From: Papio anubis
Lineage: Eukaryota > Chordata > Mammalia > Primates > Cercopithecidae
Direction of reading: 5' to 3'
Length of the DNA stretch: 64,000 nucleotides
NCBI RefSeq assembly: GCF_008728515.1
Contig: NC_044996.1
Span: forward strand, 106,231,467 to 106,295,466
Shown here: piece after piece, positions 32,805 to 43,842 of the stretch
How the letters are laid out: each line of letters starts with the position of its first letter
Position numbering within the stretch: position 1 is the stretch's first letter
Notes under the pieces: generated by a model
The model's database searches: none
What the model saw: only the letters and a program-made list of their open reading frames with translations
What the model was told of the DNA's origin: nothing
Position numbers and translations under genes: made by a program

Positions 32805-33100
32805 AAGACACTGAAAAGACACAACTAAATGTAGAACACGATATCATGGATTGGATCCTGGAACATAAAAAAAAAATGACACTAGTGGAAAAACTGGTGA
32901 ACATGCATGAAATCAGTAGTTTAGTTAATAGTATTGTGCTTATGTTAATTTTCTGATTTTGGTAAGTGTACTATAGTTACTATAGTTAGGCAAATCATTA
33001 AAATTATGGAAAACAGAGTGAAGGGTATATGAGAATGCTGCACTATTTTTGCAACTTTTCAGTAAGTCTAAAATGATTTGAAAATATAAAGTTACATAAT
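32805..33100 (+). repeat. L1M/HAL1-like 3' end
   Basis: 'CATGGATTGGATCCTGGAAC', 'ACTAGTGGAAAAACTGGTGA', 'GTAGTTTAGTTAATAGTATT', 'GAGTGAAGGGTATATGAGAA', 'TTTTGCAACTTTTCAGTAAG' and a terminal A/T-rich end match the 3' UTR shared by old L1 and HAL1 elements. Confidence 0.8.
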
Positions 33101-33639
33101 AACAAGAATAGCACACAAAATAATGATAATATTTATGAAAAAATATCTTCTCACTTGGCATCTGGTTTCCCAGTTTCCTTGTTTCCCATTGGTAAGCATT
33201 CTTTGTTGCCACCCTAAGGTCTCATGCTACCCAGCATCCTATTTTGCCCTTCTGGTCTCTCTATGCACCCCTTATGCCCCAGCCACACCTACCACCTGAA
33301 GGGTACCTTTTCTGAGTTCTGGACTGAATACCACCTGCCTCTAGTATTCCAGATTCACCTGTTGCTCAGGCAAAATCCAGATTATTGCTTCTCTCATCCT
33401 CTGCCTCTGGCTGCACCATCTGGTTCCTCTTGCTCCATCTTAGCAAGTAACCTCACTGTCAACTCTGTGGCCCCTGGTGGAAATCTCAGTTACACTAATG
33501 CAAATGATTCAACCACCCAAATTGTTTTCAAATTTTGTCATCTCCACTTCACTCCTACAGCCAGATGCCTGCCCTCTCTTATTTAGAATGAAATCATCCT
33601 CTAACTGGTTCTTCTGCCTCTTGTTTCTTTCCTCTCTCT
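33101..33639. other. no clear feature; frame 33224-33586 is not a gene
   Basis: C/T-rich. The 120-codon open frame has no motif and a composition expected of a pyrimidine-rich region. It may include the upstream part of the L2 that follows. Confidence 0.35.
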
Positions 33640-34149
33640 CAGCTTAATGATTATCACCAGAGATTATTCTGTAGTACAAATAATGGTCATGGCACTTTGA
33701 TGACTCTGGCTTTTTGGAATGAAGTTCAACCTCCATAGCATGGGATGCAAAATCTTTCTCAAGACTGGTTCCAGATAATCTATCCAACCTTATCTTCTAC
33801 CAGCCTTTTTCCCATTTCCACCATCTTAAGTATCAGCTCTTCACAACAATTCCCAAAACTTCAGAGTGTTTCTTCACACCCGCAAATCCTTATTTAGGCT
33901 GTTTCCTTTGCCAGGAATGACTGGTGAAATCCATAATATCTTCTAGGCCCAGCTCAAATGCCCTCCCATCTAGGCACCATTTTCTGATGCTTCCAGTCAG
34001 TTCATCATTAATTCTTCCTGTTCTATTTCCCTGGCAAAGTTTTTATCAAATGATATTATCTTTATATGCTAAATTGTGAATGTCCAGAGGATATAGAGTG
34101 AGACTTACTCACCACTATATCTCTCAATAAATGCTGAATGAATAAAGAA
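33640..34149 (+). repeat. L2 LINE 3' end
   Basis: 'GGAATGAAGTTCAACCTCCA', 'CCTTTGCCAGGAATGACTGG', 'CCAGCTCAAATGCCCTCCCA', 'GGCACCATTTTCTGATGCTT', 'CTCTCAATAAATGCTGAATG'. Complete sense L2 3' end including its tail. Confidence 0.9.
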
Positions 34150-34505
34150 TCAGATAGATATGTAAATGGATGAATGGACTCTGGGAGGGTGGTGTGTGGG
34201 TGGAAGGATGAGTGAATGGAGAGGTGGTGGGTAGGATAGATAAGTAGGTGGGAGATGGGTGGGTTTGTGAATGAATAGCTAGGTGGATGGTGGATAGAAA
34301 TAGACATGGATAGGTAGTGGCTGATAGTGAGATAGAGGGCATGTGATTGGATGGTTGGTCAGTGGATGCATGGATATAGAATGGGAGGCAAGTGGGTGGG
34401 CCAATAGGTGGATGGGTTGTGAATATGTGGATTGGATATGGGAGTGGTTGTAAGACACTGGATGGATGACAGATGAGTGGTGGGTGAGGGGATGCATGAG
34501 TAGAG
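34150..34505 (+). repeat. degenerate (TGGA)n array
   Basis: About 355 bp of irregular TGGA, TGGG, TAGA and GATGGA units with no long perfect run. It begins at the tail of the L2 end (TGAATGAATAAAG), from which such tetranucleotide arrays often grow. Minus-strand frames across it (His/Pro/Ser/Thr-rich) are composition artefacts. Confidence 0.9.
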
Positions 34506-35821
34506 AGTGGAATTTTGGGTTGATATCAAGAAAAATCTTAGCGGAAATAAAAAAGCCTTACCAAAGAGTATGTGTCCTGAAGTCATGTGATTCAGGGTGG
34601 GCTCAATGTCAACTCAAGTCCACCCTACCACCCTAACTCAAACTTAGGGCTCTTGGGGCAGAAACCTGTGCTGGTGATTCCTACCTTCCAGAGTCAACCA
34701 CAGTTTCTGCCTTCCTCAAAACAGAGGCTTAATCAAGACTTATTAAGTGGAGCTCATTTCTTCCCAATCACCTTCTTCTAACATCTAGAAACAGAGGGCT
34801 TAAAGAACTATCCCTTGTTTGGTTCAGGGGAGAGGTCTGGCCTGCCTTTAGTCCTGCCTACCATGCTACTGCTTTGTTCTTCCTTCCTCAACAGGGACCA
34901 AGGGTCCTCTTTTACCTTTCCTGTGCACAAATGTTGTCATCTCTAATATGAGTCTTGGGCTAAGTCAGTTTGGCTAGCTTGACATCTCTTGACCCAGGAT
35001 ACAAAGGAGGTAAATAATGGGAAGGCATCCACTATTGTCAGTATTTCCAAAATCCAGATGGGGAACCATGTGTTTGTTTTTGAGAATCTCACCAGGCAAC
35101 TCACAAGTCAAATACATTTGCTTTGGGCTTGCATTACATCTTTCCTGGAAGAAACATGGGCAAACTTCAGATTACGCTAATCAGAAGCCCTGTTTTATAA
35201 TTTTATTGCTTTTTATTTTAAAAACTGGAAATGAGTGAATTATTATATAATAGTTGTAGCTAAGTTGCAAAATCATTCCAAATGTGATGATCATGGGGGG
35301 AATGTCTATCTCCTCATGGTCCTGAAATTCAGCTGGCCCACCCACATTGCCCAGACCACCAGCCTAGTACTGGTAATTGTTGGCCAGCTCTCCCAAACCC
35401 CCAACTCTGTCCCAAATTCCAGATATGCCACTGTGGCTTGCAGATTCATGGCTCCCCTGGGTCTACACCTGCTTTTGGTTCACATGGTTTGTGGAAGCTT
35501 CCATATTCTCCTTCCTTTGAAATACTGGTTACTTTCTCATTAAATGTTATCTACAGCACCTCAAATGAGAGACCCCATCCTTTTTCCTGTGCCATTGCTC
35601 CCCTCTGCCCAAATTCACCTTTCCTCCCTGCCCAAGATTGCACTGAAGGAGAAGAATGTGGACTGGGATCCATAGAAGCCAGGGCCTCTGAGGTCCGTTC
35701 TCTCCAGAAATCTCCCTCAGCATTGTGAGAGGGACCCTCATGACCCAAAGCCAGAGCTGTTGTAGCCACTGAGGGCTGAACTATAGGTGACATCCCAAAT
35801 TACAAATATGTGGTCTAGGCC
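34506..35821. other. no feature seen
   Basis: Long single-copy-looking stretch. Frames such as 35235-35543 (102 codons) and 35438-35728 (96 codons) overlap and show no recognisable content. Confidence 0.4.
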
Positions 35822-35985
35822 TTTGCTTCTCAAAATGTGGCACCTGGACCAGCAGCATCAGCAGCAGCTGGGAGCTGGTTAGAAATGCAGAATGTCAGGC
35901 TCCACCCATGCCTCCTGAATCAGAATCTGAATTTTAACAAGATACCTGGGGGATTCCTGTGCACCGTTAACTCTGTGAAGCCCTG
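35822..35985 (+). mobile_element. MER5-type hAT-Charlie element
   Basis: 'GCTTCTCAAAATGTGGCACC', 'TGGACCAGCAGCATCAGCAG', 'TTAGAAATGCAGAATGTCAG', 'CCTGAATCAGAATCTGAATT', 'GGGGGATTCCTGTGCACC' follow MER5 order. The right inverted end (..TGTGAAGCCCTGG) is weak. Confidence 0.85.
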
Positions 35986-36387
35986 GGGTAGATGACAAAA
36001 TCTCAGTGTGATTTAGCCAATAAGTCCAAATTCTCACCAGCTCCACAATGTCTTACCATTCACCCGTCAACATCCCCATGAAATTGCCACCCCAAGAAGT
36101 ATCTTTATTGTAAAAATACGATTAAAACCCTCGGTAGCATACTCAGCCATTTATACCTTAGTATAATTTGGTTTTCAGCCACAAGCAAAGCAGTCACCCA
36201 GCATAGCTCTGAGGAAATGGGATGATAAACAGGTAAGCTTTGACGGGAAGGACAAAGGGAGGTAGCAGGGTTAGAGGACAGTCAGATGAGCATTTGGTGG
36301 TGGGGGAGGGGGAGGAGTAGAGGAGTGGAATGAGGTAAGGAAGAGCAGCTGGAGGGGGTTGGCAGACCTCAAATGAGGAAATAGGGG
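35986..36387. other. no feature seen; short G-rich patch
   Basis: Single-copy-looking; GGTGGTGGGGGAGGGGGAGG lies at 36297-36316. Confidence 0.4.
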
Positions 36388-36776
36388 AATGACTGTATCC
36401 CCCCTACCAAATTCCTATGTTGAAACCTTAATCCCCAGTACTTCAGAATGTGACCATATCTGGAGACAGAGCCTTTAATGATATGATTAAGTTAAATGAG
36501 GCTATTAGGGTGGGTCCTTTATCCAATAGGGCTGATGTACTTATAAGAAGAGGAAATTTGGACACAGAGAAAGATATCAGGGGTGCACACGCAAGACACA
36601 GGATGCCAGGTGAAGGGCAGCCCTCTGCAAGGCAAGGAGGGAGACCTCAGAAAAAAACTCTGCCAACACCTTGATCTTGGACTTCCAGCCCATTGAACTG
36701 TGATAAAATGCATTTCTGTTGTTTAAACCACCCAGCCTGTAGTATTTTGTTATGGCAGCCCACGCAAAGAAGAATA
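36388..36776 (+). repeat. MLT1A-like MaLR LTR
   Basis: 'CAGTACTTCAGAATGTGACC', 'GGGTGGGTCCTTTATCCAAT', 'TTATAAGAAGAGGAAATTTG', 'GACACAGAGAAAGATATCAG', 'CACCTTGATCTTGGACTTCC', 'TGTAGTATTTTGTTATGGCA'. Sense orientation, full series. Confidence 0.9.
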
Positions 36777-37039
36777 CATCACCTTGGCCTGTTTCGTTGT
36801 TTTACCCAGAACTAGTAGAGGAAAGAAGCGTGTCATCTCTGTTAGAGGTGTCGCCTCCACACACAGAGCCTGCTTCTCCTCACAATAAGTGTTGGGAATA
36901 AGTGTAGGCCATCTGAACCCAGAACAAAAGCTTGCTGCTCCTTAACGTTTCCTCTCATACTCTTATGCACACTCCCCATAAAATTGCCCGCACTGTTATA
37001 GCCAATTGTATGGGTACTTTAAATGGGAAGAGGTCTGAG
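36777..37039. other. no feature seen
   Basis: Unassigned. Confidence 0.35.
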
Positions 37040-37160
37040 CACCTTATAATAAAAATAGCTAACACTTCCTTCCATAGCACCTACTTTGTTCTAGGCACTG
37101 CTCTCATCAGCATTGTATGCATATTAAGCCACCTAAGTTTGTGAATTATGTTCTCGTATT
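37040..37160 (-). repeat. MIR SINE fragment
   Basis: 'ATAGCACCTACTTTGTTCTA', 'GGCACTGCTCTCATCAGCAT' and 'GTATGCATATTAAGCCACC' match the antisense MIR 3' side. Confidence 0.7.
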
Positions 37161-37611
37161 TATTGTCTGCAGTGAAAACTGTATGCCTCCCTCAAATCTC
37201 CCAACCTCTTTAGGAACAAGAGTTTCTTTTTCTCTGCCCCTCTCCCCACCCTCTTGCTGGGATGGCTGTCTGCAAATGGTCCTAAGCTATCAGTCTCTTC
37301 AAGAATGACTCAGTTCAAAAGAGTCAGCAAACCTCATGCAACCACTGATCAATATAGGAGTACAAAGGCTCAACCCTGAACCCCCAACCCTGCATCGTCC
37401 CATTGTCAGATCCCCCCAAGAGGGAGGTCTGCTGAAGCGTTCATTGATGTGACTCCTTTACATCTGTACTTCTCCTTCGGCCCACACTGCTTCCTTCCCT
37501 ACCCTTTCACAAGTGTTGGTCTGGAGAGTGTGCCCTAATAACCTTCCTCCATGCCAGTCTCCATCTTAGGGTTGGCTTCCTGGACAATTGAATCTTCCAC
37601 ATCCCACTTTT
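37161..37611. other. no feature seen
   Basis: Unassigned sequence separating two MIR fragments of the same orientation, which might be halves of one element or two separate elements. Confidence 0.35.
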
Positions 37612-37745
37612 ACAATTCAAGAAACTGAGACCCAGAGAGAGGTCACACAATTGTTCCAAGGCCACACCATTATCAAGTGATAAAGCCAGGACTTAAGCCT
37701 AGGCAGTCTGGCTCCAGAAGTCAAACTTTGAATCACACAATCCCA
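37612..37745 (-). repeat. MIR SINE fragment
   Basis: 'AAGAAACTGAGACCCAGAGA', 'TTCCAAGGCCACACCATTAT', 'AAAGCCAGGACTTAAGCCTA', 'GGCAGTCTGGCTCCAGAAGT'. Antisense MIR core and tRNA-related end. Confidence 0.9.
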
Positions 37746-38155
37746 TCCAGTGGATAACTGATTGCTAACCCTCTCTTTGATGGCAGGTGATCAAGAGAAG
37801 GTGGCAATCTGGACTCTCTTATCCTGTCTCCCTGAAAGTCTATTAGGAGTCAAGTGAAATGGATTTCCTCAGGGCTCTGTTCTCCTAAGAGGCAGCCAGC
37901 AGACCACCTATGGAGCCTCTCCCAACATCTGCAGCCAGAGTGGCTCTTTCCAGGCCAGGAGTTATGAAGACAGCCTTCCTTTCTGTGACCTGTCCCTGCT
38001 GCTGCCCTCCTCATGTAGGAACACAGCATAATTGCTTGCCTTGTGGAAGCGAACCGAATCAGTGTCCCTCTGCTGACAGCGTTAGTGACAGGTGATTGCA
38101 TCAGGACACTGGAACAGCAGCCAGGGCCCGGATGCCTGTGTTATTTACTGGCCCA
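37746..38155. other. no feature seen
   Basis: Unassigned. Confidence 0.35.
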
Positions 38156-38610
38156 TCATGTATAATTTCAGAGTTTAATTTTATCTTCACAAACTTACAG
38201 GTGCAAAATGCAGGATAAAGTTCTTTAAGGGGCCCCTGTAAGAAACCAGGCTACACTTGTCCTCCCTCCCCACACCCACAAGAGCTCTCAGGGTGGCTCA
38301 CTCAAATTAAATCATTATTGAGGAGGAATAATCCTGGTAGGTTCAGAAAATCAGTTTTAAATTCAGCCTGCTAGCAAAATTCTGAATGTATTTACTTTCT
38401 AGATTTCATTTCTCCATCCATATTAAAGCTCCGTGGCATTATCAATTATGGGTTTATTGCAAAGCACAATAGGATTCAATCTGGAAGATGCCTCAGGGTA
38501 TGTCTTAGGAGGACGATAAAGCTAATAGTAATGGGTCTACAACTTCTAAGGCTAATTTCCACAGTTACAAATTTCATAAATAAATAGAAGGCATGTCAGT
38601 TTCCAGTCAC
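38156..38610. other. single-copy block, candidate conserved non-coding element
   Basis: No repeat signature over about 450 bp, and the text is dense in AT-rich motifs typical of developmental enhancers (TTTAATTTTATC, CAAATTAAATCATTATTG, TTATCAATTATGGG, AAAGCTAATAGTAATGGG). Only appearance supports this; conservation cannot be measured here. Confidence 0.25.
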
Positions 38611-39329
38611 CCAGCTTGAGGTCTCTCAGACTGATAAAACAGGACCTTCCAGAGATCAGGGGGTTTCTGTCTGATTCTGGTGGGCTGGCCTGAAATTTCT
38701 CAGATCCCCAGAGGAAGAGAAATGATGATCACTTCAGATGGAACCCTTTAGAACCCTTCTGCTGCTCCTTTGACCAGGCCATGAGTTGCTTTTGATGAAA
38801 ATGGACACAAAAGCACAGCCAACCCTGAAATCTGGGAGGCTGGTCGTACAGCGTCAGCTCCGAATCCAGCCAAACTTTGCAACTTGGTAGGATGGGCTGT
38901 TAGGCCCTAGTGCTGCCATGCTTAGCCAGGCTTCAGGACTCCAGACAGGTTGGAGCTGTGTTTGATTCAGTCTGGGGCCCCTGTTGTCCTCCAAAAAAGA
39001 ACAGGCAGCAAGGGCAAGGAGGTGGTGGTGTAAGGGGACAATTACTACCCTCCTGTCTATTCTCAGCTAGGTGTCTCTTATACAAAGAGGATGGGCCCTA
39101 TCTACTGTCTCTCTGATGCTTATACTCACATACCTTCCACCTGGCCTGTGATGTGGTCTCAGACACTCTAGTGTGCAGAGTCGCATCCTCTGGCAAGCCT
39201 CAACTAGAGGCAGTCAGTTTCTTGTGAGCTCAGGCTCACCTCCAACTGGCAGCATTCCACCTCATGTACAGACCTCTAGTCTTTCCATTTTCTACTCTAG
39301 GCTGCAATAGCACTCTTGGCTTGTGCACA
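38611..39329. other. no feature seen
   Basis: Single-copy-looking. Confidence 0.4.
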
Positions 39330-39650
39330 AGTAAAACCCAGAAGTGCAAAGTTAACACCTGCAGGGGCAATCTTCAATCAATGCAGGACAGGAACCAGGG
39401 ATAAATGCTCCTGCCTCCTTTCTTTCAGGTGGACAAGCCCGGAAGCATCCATATACTTCCCAGGATGTCCTAGCAGGGTCAAATCCTGATTCCCTGCGGA
39501 AGGAACCCTAAAACACACTTCTATTGTATTGGCTTTTCCCCCTTTTTTGTCTTCTTCATTGTGCTGCCTCTCTCTGGGATCACCTCTCAAATGAATGCCC
39601 TGCACGCAAGTCTAGGTCTCACGTTCTGCTTCCAGAAGAAACAAGGAAAC
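39330..39650 (+). repeat. ancient LTR-like repeat, recurring family A
   Basis: 'GCAAAGTTAACACCTGCAGG', 'GGGATAAATGCTCCTGCCTC' and the end 'TCTGGGATCACCTCTCAAAT', 'CACGTTCTGCTTCCAGAAGA'. Same block order as at 4436-4900. Confidence 0.5.
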
Positions 39651-39974
39651 AAGCTCAGACAGATGCACATCATTGGATTCATTCCTTTGAATAAGATAAA
39701 GGCAGGTTATCTTCCCATAGCTCTTGTAAAAATGCACACATATAACTTGGCAGGGGGAAGAAAAGTCCTCTCCTCTTTCTTATTCATGTGGAAGTTCCAC
39801 CAAGGGAGTTATTTGTCACCTGGGAAGGCAGAGAGAGAGGAGAATCAAGAGATGTAAGATTATTAATGGGAGGGTGGAGGGGTGGTAGGGAACAGGGCAA
39901 AAGAGGCCCTGGGGAACCAGGACTCAGCAAGAGTGACAAGAGCAAGGGCAGGCAGCAGGCCGTGTGTTCCAGGT
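39651..39974. other. no feature seen
   Basis: Unassigned, purine-rich to the right. Confidence 0.35.
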
Positions 39975-40014
39975 TGTGTGTGTGTGTGTGTGTGTGTGCA
40001 CGCACACGTGCATG
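39975..40014 (+). repeat. alternating purine/pyrimidine tract, (TG)n with CACGCACACGTGCATG
   Basis: Forty bases alternate pyrimidine and purine without a break: a TG run that passes into GCACGCACACGTGCATG. This is the classic pattern for left-handed DNA potential. A further short TG run follows to 40028. Confidence 0.9.
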
Positions 40015-40028
40015 AGTGTGTGTGCATG

Positions 40029-40334
40029 TGCCTATGTAGAGGGGACTTCACAGCTTTCAGACAACACGAGGGTGCATCCTCAGGTGAGAAAGGGCCTGGG
40101 TCCTAAGACAGTGTACTAGGGTCAAGACTCAGTGACAAAACTTTGCCTGAAATTTAATTTTGACTGGACACAGCTTCTGTCCTCAACAGTGACCTCTAGA
40201 TGCCAGTAGGGTCCATGAGGTTGTACAGTCACAGCTGTCCCAAATGCGGTAGATAAACAGCAATGCCAATGCAGAGATCAGTCAAAAGATGTCTCAGGAG
40301 GCTTTGGAAAGTCAGCTCAGTCTAAAAACAACAC
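40029..40334. other. no feature seen
   Basis: Unassigned. Confidence 0.35.
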
Positions 40335-40555
40335 CTATTAGCAGTGGCTGACGTTGATTACAAGATTACAATTGTGCCACGAACTGTTCTAAATTATTTG
40401 CCACGTATTAGCTATTTAATCCTCATGACAATCTTATGAGGTAGGTACTATTATTATCCATTATCTACAGCTGAGGAAATTGAGATGGAGTGGCTAAAGT
40501 TACACAACCAGTATTACCAGTATTGCTAGACTAGGATTTGAAGCCAGGCAAATAT
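40335..40555 (-). repeat. MIR SINE, near full length
   Basis: 'GAACTGTTCTAAATTATTTG', 'TTTAATCCTCATGACAATCT', 'TATGAGGTAGGTACTATTAT', 'GCTGAGGAAATTGAGATGGA', 'AGGATTTGAAGCCAGGC'. One of the best-preserved MIRs in the window. Confidence 0.95.
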
Positions 40556-40599
40556 ATGAGCAAGACAAGGTATTTGGTGCTTTAGGAACATAGATGTCA

Positions 40600-40690
40600 T
40601 GTGGGACACATTTCTGGCATTCAAGGAGTCTAACATTTATTGGGGGAGACAGACATTTACACAAATAACAAAGATATGAAGCAAAAGGAA
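40600..40690 (-). repeat. L2-like fragment
   Basis: 'GGCATTCAAGGAGTCTAACA', 'GGGGGAGACAGACATTTACA' resembles the antisense L2 segment just inside its 3' end. Confidence 0.55.
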
Positions 40691-41879
40691 ATAAGCCTCA
40701 TAATAGCCTCTAGGGTACTATCCTCTGTTAAATAGTCTCTGATTCTATGGCTTATGTCTCATTCTAGCTTTTACAAGAACAGGTGCTTGGAAGTTTTGGG
40801 GTGGATGTGCTTAGGGTCCCAGGAGTGGATGAGGTTAAGTTGATGTTTTAATTCAAATGAAGTCATGCCTTGTTGATGCTGCTTGGGAACAGGGCTATGA
40901 TTTTCCTTTAGGGATTCTTGCTGAATCACCCACATATGCACCTTCATTCATTCAATCATTCATTTATTCTGTAAACCCATATTAACCCCTCTAGCTTCTG
41001 TGTGCATACCCCAACTTGTTTCAGACAGCATAAATGTTCTGGAAAATCACACTAGACAGGCTCTCCCTATGCCTGTACCCTGCTGAGTAGGCAGCAGGCC
41101 AGGGAACCCAACACACTTCCTGCCCCAGAGTTGACTAGACCAAAAATGGTCACCTGACTTATGGTGGTAGAGCACGGTCAGTAGGTCTTCCATAAGCTAT
41201 GTTGAGCCAATTAAACTGTGACTCTACAAAACTTGAAGCAAAAGGAGAAGTCTTGTTCCCATCTGTAGTTGATACTGAAACTTGCAAGGGCTTATAGATT
41301 CAGGACTAGGTTGGCTGTGATAGGGTAGGCATATTGGGTAAGTGAAGGCTCCCTCCCATCGAGAGGGAGCCTGAAGAAGGCTCATGGAGAGATTCCTGGA
41401 TGAAAGATATCATATGGCCCCTCCGATAGAGTGAGTCCCTCAGTTCCTGAATTTTCATTCCTGGTTCCAGTTTATAGCAGACTTGCTGGTCTCCATTTCC
41501 TGCTCTTGAGATTTTGTGAGATCTGTGCATTGACAAGTGAACCTCCTTCTTATTGGAGCTAGCTGCAGTGGGTTTTTTTCCCCCTTACAGACAGAAGTTT
41601 TTATTATTATTTACTTTTTAGACTAAGTGGAATTAACTGTTATATTGTGGTATACTGACAAATAGTAAGAAGACATATAAGATAAAGCAAGGTAATGTAA
41701 ATAATAAATGTTTTCTTCTAAAATATAAAAAAAGTTTTCTTTTAAAACATAGAAAGAACAGATACAAACATATGAAGCCAATATCCAGACTCTACAATAC
41801 AATGGGTCGAAGTGTAATAACGATAAACTTTCACAAAAAGGATATTAATTGTAGATTCATGCCTAGGAATACATTAAAT
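40691..41879. other. no feature seen
   Basis: Long unassigned stretch; AT-rich from about 41590. Confidence 0.4.
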
Positions 41880-42080
41880 TTCACAATTACAATTGAATTT
41901 ATTCATTCAGATATTAAAAATACATTTATTGAATACCCATTATCTGCCAGGAATTTTGTGAAACTTGGGGAATATGGGGTTGAATCTGTCATAGATGATG
42001 CCTTCAAAGTGCTTACAGCCTAGACAGGAAGACAACAAATCAGACAGACAATAACAGTAATGCCTAGAAAGTTCAGGGAA
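41880..42080 (-). repeat. L2 LINE 3' end
   Basis: 'TTTATTCATTCAGATATTAA', 'TACATTTATTGAATACCCAT', 'TATCTGCCAGGAATTTTGTG', 'AAAGTGCTTACAGCCTAGAC'. Antisense L2 terminus, in order. Confidence 0.8.
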
Positions 42081-42599
42081 TTACAGTAATATAATAATAC
42101 AAAACTTAATACAGACTGGAAATGAAAGAAATGAAACTCCTGAAGTGCCAGGCTCAAATTAAAAGTGAAGTTTGAATAATAAACTCATGAATTGATGCTG
42201 CAGCATTCAGACTTCTATCAGAAAGAATATAGATAGGCCTTAGTAGTTAGGGGTTAGAGTTTGAGTGTGGATGTGAAGTCAGAAAATATGGTTTTGGGCC
42301 CTCATAATATAAGAGAGCTGAAACAGATATTTGCATAAAGCTGATACCTTGTAAGAATGAAAAAGGGTAGTGGACAACTTTGCCATCAGTCCAGGATAGT
42401 GGCAAGTATCCTCCTCTCTTTTCCCAGAGCTCTGGGTAGTAAATAAAAAGTTCCTTATAAGAATTCAAAGCCATCTGGAGTGTAAATTTACACTATATGT
42501 ATGATATAGGAATACCTCAAGGCATAAAATTACATAAAAGCTGGCCCTAGAAAACAAAGGCAAAACTTCTCTATAGCAATACTGCCACACTCCAGGGTG
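42081..42599. other. no feature seen
   Basis: AT-rich and unassigned. Confidence 0.35.
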
Positions 42600-43842
42600 A
42601 AAAAGCCTCCCATGCAACTACCTAAGAAAGACTGCTGAAGATGACTTCACAAAACAAGCAAACAAACAAAAACAACATTACAAGCCATATGAGGACATGA
42701 TTCACATGAGGAAGAGTCAGCAAAATAACACATAAATAAAATAATAAATAAGCACTGTAAGAACATGAAGTAATACTACAACTGAGTAAGACTGTTAACA
42801 AATTTAAAATAATTAAATCAATAAAAGAAGTATGTCATAATTAAAGAATGTGACAGTATATAAAAACAAAGCAGATACATTCAAAAAACAAACAAATAGA
42901 ATTTCTGAAAATGAAAAATAAAGATTTACCAAAATTAAAAATATGATAGATTAGTTGAACAGAATAAGAGACAGAACCAAAGAAAGGATTTGTGAACCTC
43001 AACACAGAGCAGAAGAAAGCACCTACGATGTATAGTGAGATGAAGTGACAGGAAAATAAAAGAGAGAACATGGAAGATATAATGAGAAGTTTCAATGAAT
43101 ATCTAATAATGTCTCCAAGAACACAGAATAGAGAATGTAAGGGTGTTGTTAAAAAGTATACAAAATGGCAGAGAACTTTTCAGAATTAATGAAATACATG
43201 AATCCTCAGATTCAAAAGCACAATGAGTCCTGAGGTAAATGAAAATTAATCTACAATTAGATGCATCATAGTGAATAGCAAAAACAAAGAGGAAATCTCA
43301 AAGACAGATCAAGAGAAAAGGAAAAGCATTTACAAGGAGCAACAATTAAATGACAGCAGCAGACTTTGCAGCAGCATCAGTAGAGGCCAGAAGAAAAAAT
43401 GCCTGAAGAGCAGAGGGAAAAAGAGTTATTAATTCAGAATTTTATACCCATCTCAACTATCACTCAAGAGTGAGAATGACAGTGATCAAACTTAGCATTA
43501 CTAATAGTGAGTCCACATGTGCCTCCTGATATGGTGCAATATGAAATCGTGTCACCTATGATGTATTCTTGTTAAAACATTTAACCTAAAAAGAAAGGAA
43601 TAAGGGGGCTCTTCTGGATTAAAAGGGATTTAAGAGACATAACAACTAAATGCCATATGTGATCCTTGGGTTGAGTTTCGATTTGAATGAATTAGCTATA
43701 AAAACCATTTTTGGAACAATTGGAGAAATGTGAATATAGACTGGATGTAAGATGATATTACAGAATTAACCATAATTTTATTTAGTTTGTATGATAATAA
43801 TATTATGTTCATGTTTGAAAACTTTCTGTGTGTGTGTGTGTT
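42600..43842 (+). repeat. old L1M/HAL1-like LINE, ORF1 region and 3' end
   Basis: Contains the ORF1 C-terminal text of old L1/HAL1: 'AAAGACAGATCAAGAGAAAA', 'GACTTTGCAGCAGCATCAGT', 'AGAGGCCAGAAGAAAAAATG' and 'TCAGAATTTTATACCCATCT', followed by a 3'-UTR-like 'AAGAGACATAACAACTAAAT', 'GATCCTTGGGTTGAG' and 'GATAATAATATTATGTTC'. Ends in (TG)n at 43828-43841. ORF1 joined to a 3' end without ORF2 is what HAL1 looks like. No open frame remains. Confidence 0.65.

Noticed and set aside
34062..34586. Four His/Ser/Pro/Thr-rich minus-strand frames
   Set aside because: They are translations of the degenerate TGGA array in three phases.
39784..40106. Several His/Thr and Val/Cys-rich frames
   Set aside because: Arise from the TG/CA microsatellite.
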